Of a stretch of DNA of 64,000 nt, positions 59,681-64,000 are shown piece by piece. This DNA is from Woeseiaceae bacterium (GTDB lineage: Bacteria > Pseudomonadota > Gammaproteobacteria > Steroidobacterales > Woeseiaceae). Below the pieces are notes generated by a model. That model saw only the letters and a list, made by a program, of their open reading frames with translations, was not told the DNA's origin and did not search any database. The first letter of the stretch is position 1, and each line of letters begins with the position of its first letter. The stretch is taken from assembly GCA_028289545.1 (NCBI GenBank), contig JANQPG010000102.1, positions 62,001 through 126,000 of the forward strand, written 5' to 3'. The translations under genes were made by a program, and so were the position numbers.

Positions 59681-60928
59681 ATGATTGATCGCCGCGATTT
59701 GTTGAAGCTCGCCACCGCCGGCATGTTGTTGCCGCCTGCTCTCACTCTCGCGTCCGGCAAAAACGGCCTTCGCGAGCGCCTGCTCGCCGCGCAATCCAGC
59801 CCGGTGCTGCGCCGGGACCGGCTCCGCGACCCCATCGTCATTGAATCGGTCGAACTACTCCGCCGGGATGAACAGTTTTTTGTCCGTGTGCGCTCGAAAG
59901 ACGGAGCTCAGGGCCTTGCACTCACCAACAAGCAGATCGTCCGACACATCTACCCGTTGCTGTCGACACGGGTCATGCCGCGTTTTGTGGGTAGGGACGC
60001 GCGGGATCTGGACAAGCTGGTCCACGACGTCTTCGTCTGGGGACAGAATTACAAGTGGCAGGGACTCGGGTTCTGGTCGTGTGTGGCCTGGGTCGAGTTT
60101 GCCGTGCTCGACCTGATCGGCAACCTGGTGGGTGCGCCACTCGGAGAACTCGTCGGCGAGCGCATCCGTGACCGCAGCGCTATCTATTACGCCAACGGCG
60201 ACCGAACCAGCAGCGCAGACGGCGTGGTCGACCAGCTCGAAGAGCTCATCGCCATCTCCGGAGCCAAAGCCGTAAAATTCAAGCTCGGCGCACGCATGAA
60301 CTACACAGACGCCTCTACTCAGCGCGATCTCGAGTTGATCCCGCTGGCACGGAAACGACTCGGTGACGAGCTGACGCTGTTTACGGACTCCAACAGCTCC
60401 TACGACGTTCCGCTGGCAATCCGTATCGGTCGCCTGCTCGAGGAGTACAACTACGGTTTCTTCGAAGAGCCCGTGCAGTTCGACCATCTCTGGGAAACCA
60501 AAGCCGTCACCGATGCGCTCGACATTGCCGTTGCCGGCGGCGAAGAGGAGTACAGCATGCGGCGATTCCAGTGGCTGATCGAAAACGCGGCGCTCGACAT
60601 CGTACAGCCGGATCTCTTGTTCTTCGGCGGTTTTGTGCGCTCGATCCGGGTAGCGCGCATGGCCGAAGCCGCGGGCCTGCGCATCGTCCCGCACATGTCC
60701 GGGTTCGGCCTGGGCAGCCTGCACGTACTACATTTTGCGTCGGTGGCGCCGAACTCGATGGATTATCAGGAATTCAAAGGCGACAAGGACGGCCTGCCCT
60801 ATGAAGTCATCGGAACCGGCAAACCGCTCGAGGCCGTCGACGGCAAGATCGATATTCCTTCAGGACCGGGGCTCGGCGTCCGCTTCGATCCGGACTACAT
60901 GAAGCAGCTCAAGCCCGTTGTGCTGTGA
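59681..60928 (+). CDS. Tat-exported enolase-superfamily enzyme (mandelate racemase subgroup)
   Basis: The 415-residue protein has a twin-arginine leader (DRRDLLKLATAGMLLPPALTLAS). Enolase-superfamily residues are present: KxK at Lys199-Lys201 (AVKFKLG), metal ligands Asp236 (LFTDSNSSYD), Glu262/263 (FFEEPVQFD) and Glu288-290 (VAGGEEEYS), and His338 (IVPHMSGFG) after DIVQPDLLFFGG. KxK with a C-terminal His is the mandelate-racemase pattern, so it should abstract a proton next to a carboxylate, for example sugar-acid dehydration or epimerisation. Export is unusual for the superfamily. GGAGAC precedes the ATG. It follows tctDE by 97 bases, so it may act on a carboxylate before uptake by TctCBA. 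Confidence 0.88.
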   Translation: MIDRRDLLKLATAGMLLPPALTLASGKNGLRERLLAAQSSPVLRRDRLRDPIVIESVELLRRDEQFFVRVRSKDGAQGLALTNKQIVRHIYPLLSTRVMPRFVGRDARDLDKLVHDVFVWGQNYKWQGLGFWSCVAWVEFAVLDLIGNLVGAPLGELVGERIRDRSAIYYANGDRTSSADGVVDQLEELIAISGAKAVKFKLGARMNYTDASTQRDLELIPLARKRLGDELTLFTDSNSSYDVPLAIRIGRLLEEYNYGFFEEPVQFDHLWETKAVTDALDIAVAGGEEEYSMRRFQWLIENAALDIVQPDLLFFGGFVRSIRVARMAEAAGLRIVPHMSGFGLGSLHVLHFASVAPNSMDYQEFKGDKDGLPYEVIGTGKPLEAVDGKIDIPSGPGLGVRFDPDYMKQLKPVVL

Positions 60929-60980
60929 ACGTACGACGTCGCGAACACCTCGCGAGAACGGCTGCCGGGAAACCCGCCGA

Positions 60981-62504
60981 CTACTGCGCCGTGCCGCTCG
61001 CGGGCGTGTTGCCGTCGCAGCGAAAGCCGGCTCGCCGGACGCGAATGTAGCTGCGGTCTCCGGACTCTCGCGGCCCCTGAACGGTGGCACTCTCGTGAAT
61101 AAAGGGATCGCCGTTGGCAAGCACTTTGGCGGTCATTGACGTCAACCGGGTTTCGCCTACGGCACACTGACCGCTCTTCCATCCGGTTGCCGTTGCGAGC
61201 TGTGCCGCTCTGGTTACGGCACCGCCGGTGCTACCGGAGTGCTCCACTTCGGTCGCGACGGAACCGGTGACCTCCAACGCCGGCCCGTCTTTGGACTTGC
61301 CCGCGGTGCCGCCGACCTGCAAGCCGAGTTTGGTCGTGACTTGCTCGTAGCCGCTAACCGCGCTCTGATGGAGAGTCATCCGTCCCAGGCCAGAGGTCTC
61401 CACGATCAGTTCGCCGCGTGCCGTGCCGTCGAGTGTCCAGCCGGTATCGACCTCGGCGCGCATCGCCGGAATGTAGAGGTCGTACTCGACCCAGATCACA
61501 GGATTGGGACAACAGCTTTCACAACGTTCCGGGTTTGTCTGCCCGGGTGACTTGCAGACTATGGTCCAGTCGTGAGACTGCCGACCCTGATCGCTCTCGG
61601 CAACGTCCTCGACGGCACCGCCGCGATCGCTGGCAAACGCGCGAAGCCAGCTGGTTTCCGGCCCGCTGCAGGTCGATGACCACACACGCGATCCGAACGT
61701 TTCATATTCGGTAATCCAGTCGCTGCTGCAGCTTACCGGATCTCCCGGCGTGGTGACGAGCGCGCAGCGACACTCGCCGGACCGTTCGGAGATCCCAATG
61801 CCGCTGTTCTGATCCCGCCAGTCTTTGATACTGCCCAACAACTCCTTGTAGCCGAGCTTGTGCTTGTTGGTCAGTGCGTAGTCTGAGAACTGAAACAGAG
61901 TGTTACGCTGAAGCCCGTCGGTGACGAGTACGTCGAACAAGTGGGTGCCTCCGGGACCAGGCGCCATGAGTGCGTCGGCAACCTGCGCAAAATTCGGCTG
62001 GTCCAACCATTCGTTGTTCAGGCGAAACTGAATACGAAAAGGCTCTCCGCTCGGATCAGTCATCGGCTCGATAACAAGGCCCGGTTCCTGTGCCTGAATG
62101 CCGGCGTGCGCCGGCGTGAATTCGATGCTCGGTGCCGCACCCGTGAACGGGTCGATGTCTACGGTAGCCGCTGCACGGCAAACCGGTTCCCCTTTGCCGG
62201 TGCGGATGTCGACGTTGAAAGGTCCGGGCTGCAGATGCACCCCCGGCTCCGGCGACTGCACGATGGCTACGCCGTCGATCGTCGCCTTCTCGCTGAACAC
62301 CTGCGGCATGACGGCATGGTATTGGCCGGGGATCGTGAGCAGGTCCCAGCTCTTCTGCGCGCAGACCTGGCGCGCCGTATCGATTGTCAGGGTACGGGGT
62401 TCGGGCGCCTCGGATTCGGCTGAATGAGCACCCGGCGCCATACCCGCCGCGCAGGCGAGCAGGACCAGCACGCTGCCGGGTGAAGAGAGATTTCGCTGTT
62501 TCAT
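60981..62504 (-). CDS. Unrecognised secreted cysteine-rich protein
   Basis: The ATG at 62504 has CAGGTAA upstream; the frame stays open to 62612 without signal character. The 507-residue protein has a signal peptide (GSVLVLLACAAGMAPGAHSAE). The first half is beta-rich (MPQVFSEKATIDGVAIVQSPEPGVHLQPGPFNVDIRTGKGEPVCRAAATVDIDP). The middle has many cysteines (GECRCALVTTPGDPVSCSSDW, RVWSSTCSGPETSWLRAF, PERCESCCPNPVIWVEYDLYI). The C-terminal part is again beta-rich. I recognise no family. It is followed on its upstream side, 34 bases away, by another unknown minus-strand gene and a third partial one, which look like one transcription unit. Confidence 0.7.
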   Translation of the reverse strand: MKQRNLSSPGSVLVLLACAAGMAPGAHSAESEAPEPRTLTIDTARQVCAQKSWDLLTIPGQYHAVMPQVFSEKATIDGVAIVQSPEPGVHLQPGPFNVDIRTGKGEPVCRAAATVDIDPFTGAAPSIEFTPAHAGIQAQEPGLVIEPMTDPSGEPFRIQFRLNNEWLDQPNFAQVADALMAPGPGGTHLFDVLVTDGLQRNTLFQFSDYALTNKHKLGYKELLGSIKDWRDQNSGIGISERSGECRCALVTTPGDPVSCSSDWITEYETFGSRVWSSTCSGPETSWLRAFASDRGGAVEDVAESDQGRQSHDWTIVCKSPGQTNPERCESCCPNPVIWVEYDLYIPAMRAEVDTGWTLDGTARGELIVETSGLGRMTLHQSAVSGYEQVTTKLGLQVGGTAGKSKDGPALEVTGSVATEVEHSGSTGGAVTRAAQLATATGWKSGQCAVGETRLTSMTAKVLANGDPFIHESATVQGPRESGDRSYIRVRRAGFRCDGNTPASGTAQ

Positions 62505-62538
62505 GTCATTACCTGAAGTTTGCGTCCGGACGAAGCGC

Positions 62539-63690
62539 CTAGTCGACCAGTTCGAACAGCATATCGATTTCGTACAGCCCACCGTTCGGAACCGTTCTCT
62601 GGACCACCACACCCTGACTGTTCTCTTCGAATTTAATTTCCTGGGTGGTGACCGTACGCCCCCTGTGCAGCTTGGGCCCGTCGCTCCGGAACGGCATCGT
62701 CTTGAAGTTTCTCGGCTTCAGGGTAATCCAGCTCTCCCAGTGGAACGCCGAGTTGTCCGGCTCCCAATGGGTGACTGCCTTGACCTGCAGCGGCTGAAAC
62801 GCTTCCGGCCCGACGAGCTGCTCAAACCACGAACGAATGCCCTTGATACCATGCTCCCGTAGCAAGTCCTTCGCCTGTTCGGTCAGATCAGACGGCAAGC
62901 CGGGGGCCGTCATCAGATAATCGGCCGCGGCGGTCAGACCGGCGGACAGAAGGAGCGACAAAAAAATGCCCAGTCCGGTTGCTGTCGACGGCTCTACCCA
63001 GTCCACTTCCCAACACAGAAGCGTTGCGTGAAACTCGACGTTTAGCTGGAGCGGAACGACGACAACGTTCTTGAGCACGTGTTCGGGCCCCGGGTTGTCC
63101 TCGGGGTCACCCGTAAAGTCCTCGTCTTTACCCAGCAGCGCAAATTCGGTGCCGTTCTTGAAATCCTGCCGGTACTCCTGCAGATGTCCGCGGCCACTGG
63201 ATCCGTAGGTGTAGCCACCCGAGATCAGGAATTCGTCGGTGTCGTCGCCTCCCACGGTGATGCGGTTGCATTTGATCCGTTTGACCCGGAGTTCGAGCCT
63301 GTAGTTGGCGTTGGGCGGCGGTGCGCTCTCTTCCTCGGTCGGCGTATCCTCGGTCGGTGTATCCTCGGTCGGCGTATCCTCGGTCGGCGTATCCTCGGTC
63401 GGTGGAGGCGGGTCCTTCCTGACCTCCTCGGCAGCCTCCTTGATCGCGCGTAGAGCATCGTCCACGAATCGCCGGGCTGCGTCGAGAGGCGCTTCGAGGT
63501 CTTCGGGCGTAATCGGTGGACTAAACAGACCCGCCAATGCTGGAAGGCTGCGCGGCCCTTCGATTTTCTCAGACGGAATGCCGTGCAGCAGCGCCCACGC
63601 GCCCTCTTTGATATCTGCCGAGCCGCCGTTGGTCAGCAGCGCCTCGGCGACGATATAGCGCAATATCCGATTCGCGTCGTTTTCGATCAT
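62539..63690 (-). CDS. Unrecognised protein with TPTED pentapeptide repeats
   Basis: The 383-residue protein starts with an ATG after a strong GGGGGAG site. There is no signal peptide. The N-terminal 95 residues are helical (ANRILRYIVAEALLTNGGSADIKEGAWALLHGI, AARRFVDDALRAIKEAAEEVRKD). A PPPP run and five TEDTP-type units (about 97-118) make an acidic linker coded by a 15-bp DNA repeat. The rest is a mixed domain (YRLELRVKRIKCNRITVGGDDTDEFLISGGYTYG and so on) with one hydrophobic stretch (GLGIFLSLLLSAGLTAAADYL, about 237-257). The first helical part is the kind seen in small secreted or capsule-like factors, but no family is clear. It lies between the cysteine-rich secreted protein and the partial gene. 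Confidence 0.68.
   Translation of the reverse strand: MIENDANRILRYIVAEALLTNGGSADIKEGAWALLHGIPSEKIEGPRSLPALAGLFSPPITPEDLEAPLDAARRFVDDALRAIKEAAEEVRKDPPPPTEDTPTEDTPTEDTPTEDTPTEEESAPPPNANYRLELRVKRIKCNRITVGGDDTDEFLISGGYTYGSSGRGHLQEYRQDFKNGTEFALLGKDEDFTGDPEDNPGPEHVLKNVVVVPLQLNVEFHATLLCWEVDWVEPSTATGLGIFLSLLLSAGLTAAADYLMTAPGLPSDLTEQAKDLLREHGIKGIRSWFEQLVGPEAFQPLQVKAVTHWEPDNSAFHWESWITLKPRNFKTMPFRSDGPKLHRGRTVTTQEIKFEENSQGVVVQRTVPNGGLYEIDMLFELVD
63332..63406 (-). repeat. Tandem 15-bp repeat, four full units and one degenerate
   Basis: The unit TCCTCGGTCGGCGTA starts at 63332, 63347, 63362, 63377 and 63392 (the last ends differently). It lies in frame within the gene 62539-63690 and codes an acidic Thr-Glu-Asp-Thr-Pro linker. 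Copies are nearly identical at DNA level (a C/T change in some), so unit number may vary between strains. Confidence 0.9.
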
Positions 63691-63869
63691 GACTCCCCCT
63701 TCTTATTCTTTTTAGTAATGAGGCAGGCGTATCGACTGACAGTCTCTATTGCCTGTCCGCTTGAACATAATAGCGGAAACCACACGGACTGGCCCTCATG
63801 CGCCTGCGTCGGGCCACGGGCAGCAGGCAGCGTTCAACCAGGCCGGTTTAGCGGCCGAACCATCCATTG

Positions 63870-64000
63870 TTAAGTACGCTTTTGCCGCAGCTCTTCGATG
63901 AGCTGCCTGCGCTGTATCTCCGCGCTGTCGCCACCGCCGAAAATAAACAGACCCGACGAGTACGACGTGCCATAAGACAGCACAACGTTTGCGGTCTGAC
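63870..64000 (-). CDS. Unrecognised protein, C-terminal 42 codons only (runs off window)
   Basis: On the minus strand an open frame enters from the window end and stops at 63870-63872. It reads QTANVVLSYGTSYSSGLFIF, then GGGDSAEIQRRQLIEELRQK and a short end. The glycine/serine-rich hydrophobic part and charged terminal helix look like real coding sequence. It lies 179 bases upstream of the TPTED-repeat gene on the same strand. Too little is present to assign a family. Confidence 0.5.
   Translation of the reverse strand, partial: QTANVVLSYGTSYSSGLFIFGGGDSAEIQRRQLIEELRQKRT

Noticed and set aside
60943..60959. TCGCGA-N5-TCGCGA after the enolase-superfamily gene as a terminator
   Set aside because: Six-base arms and no T-run; too weak to call in GC-rich DNA.

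Overview
The window is GC-rich (roughly 60 percent by eye), almost wholly coding, and reads as chromosomal DNA of a Gram-negative gammaproteobacterium. Three TonB-dependent receptors, lipoproteins, an OmpA-type anchor, a tctCBA/tctDE locus and an ECF sigma factor/Ser-Thr kinase pair support this. A heterotrophic marine or soil lineage near Woeseiales/Steroidobacterales/Xanthomonadales is my guess; no rRNA or marker gene confirms it. I saw no tRNA, rRNA, CRISPR array, transposase or integrase, and no gene-free stretch longer than 300 bases.

1-6 kb: sugar-uptake locus. The 3' end of a GH13 glucosidase, a LacI-type regulator, a TonB receptor and a sodium:solute symporter. 6-14.4 kb: a Ser/Thr kinase fused to an HDOD domain, a MacB-like ABC exporter operon (adaptor, ATPase, two FtsX-type permeases), a serine hydrolase and a GFA-family protein. 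14.4-20.6 kb: a divergent LysR/SDR pair, a phosphoketolase-acetate kinase operon (xfp-ackA) and a DUF6090-like membrane protein. 20.6-27 kb: a trehalose locus on the minus strand (TonB receptor, MFS importer, GH37 trehalase) with a divergent LacI regulator. The shared intergenic region carries a cluster of GAAAT/ATTTC palindromes, and a perfect 18-bp-arm hairpin separates receptor from importer.

27-39.4 kb: a DUF1295 membrane protein and a TIR-domain membrane protein, then a long plus-strand gene series: DUF4124-like protein, ECF sigma factor, Ser/Thr kinase with TPRs, a lipoprotein with nine carboxypeptidase-regulatory-like repeats and an OmpA domain, two DUF3592-like proteins, a CsgG-like protein with an SH3-like tail, and an unrecognised two-helix membrane/coiled-coil protein, closed by a strong intrinsic terminator. 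This is the best candidate for an undescribed system: an envelope assembly beside a probably phosphorylation-activated sigma factor. The sigma factor has Thr-Thr-Glu-Leu where ordinary ECF factors have the acidic DAED motif.

39.4-48.3 kb: a secreted protein, a Calx-beta/PQQ sugar dehydrogenase/diheme lipoprotein, a second TPR kinase without an adjacent sigma factor, and a lipoprotein with thrombospondin type 3 calcium-binding repeats. 48.5-59.6 kb: a minus-strand series tctC-tctB-tctA, TonB receptor, PhoD-type phosphatase and an orphan periplasmic binding protein, with the tctDE two-component system divergent from tctC. A near-consensus PHO box lies upstream of the receptor-phosphatase genes, suggesting phosphate-starvation control. 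59.7-64 kb: a Tat-exported enolase-superfamily enzyme and three minus-strand genes of unknown function, the last cut by the window end.

Start codons were moved from the longest open frame where a ribosome binding site, signal peptide or overlapping stop argued for it; these changes are stated in the entries.
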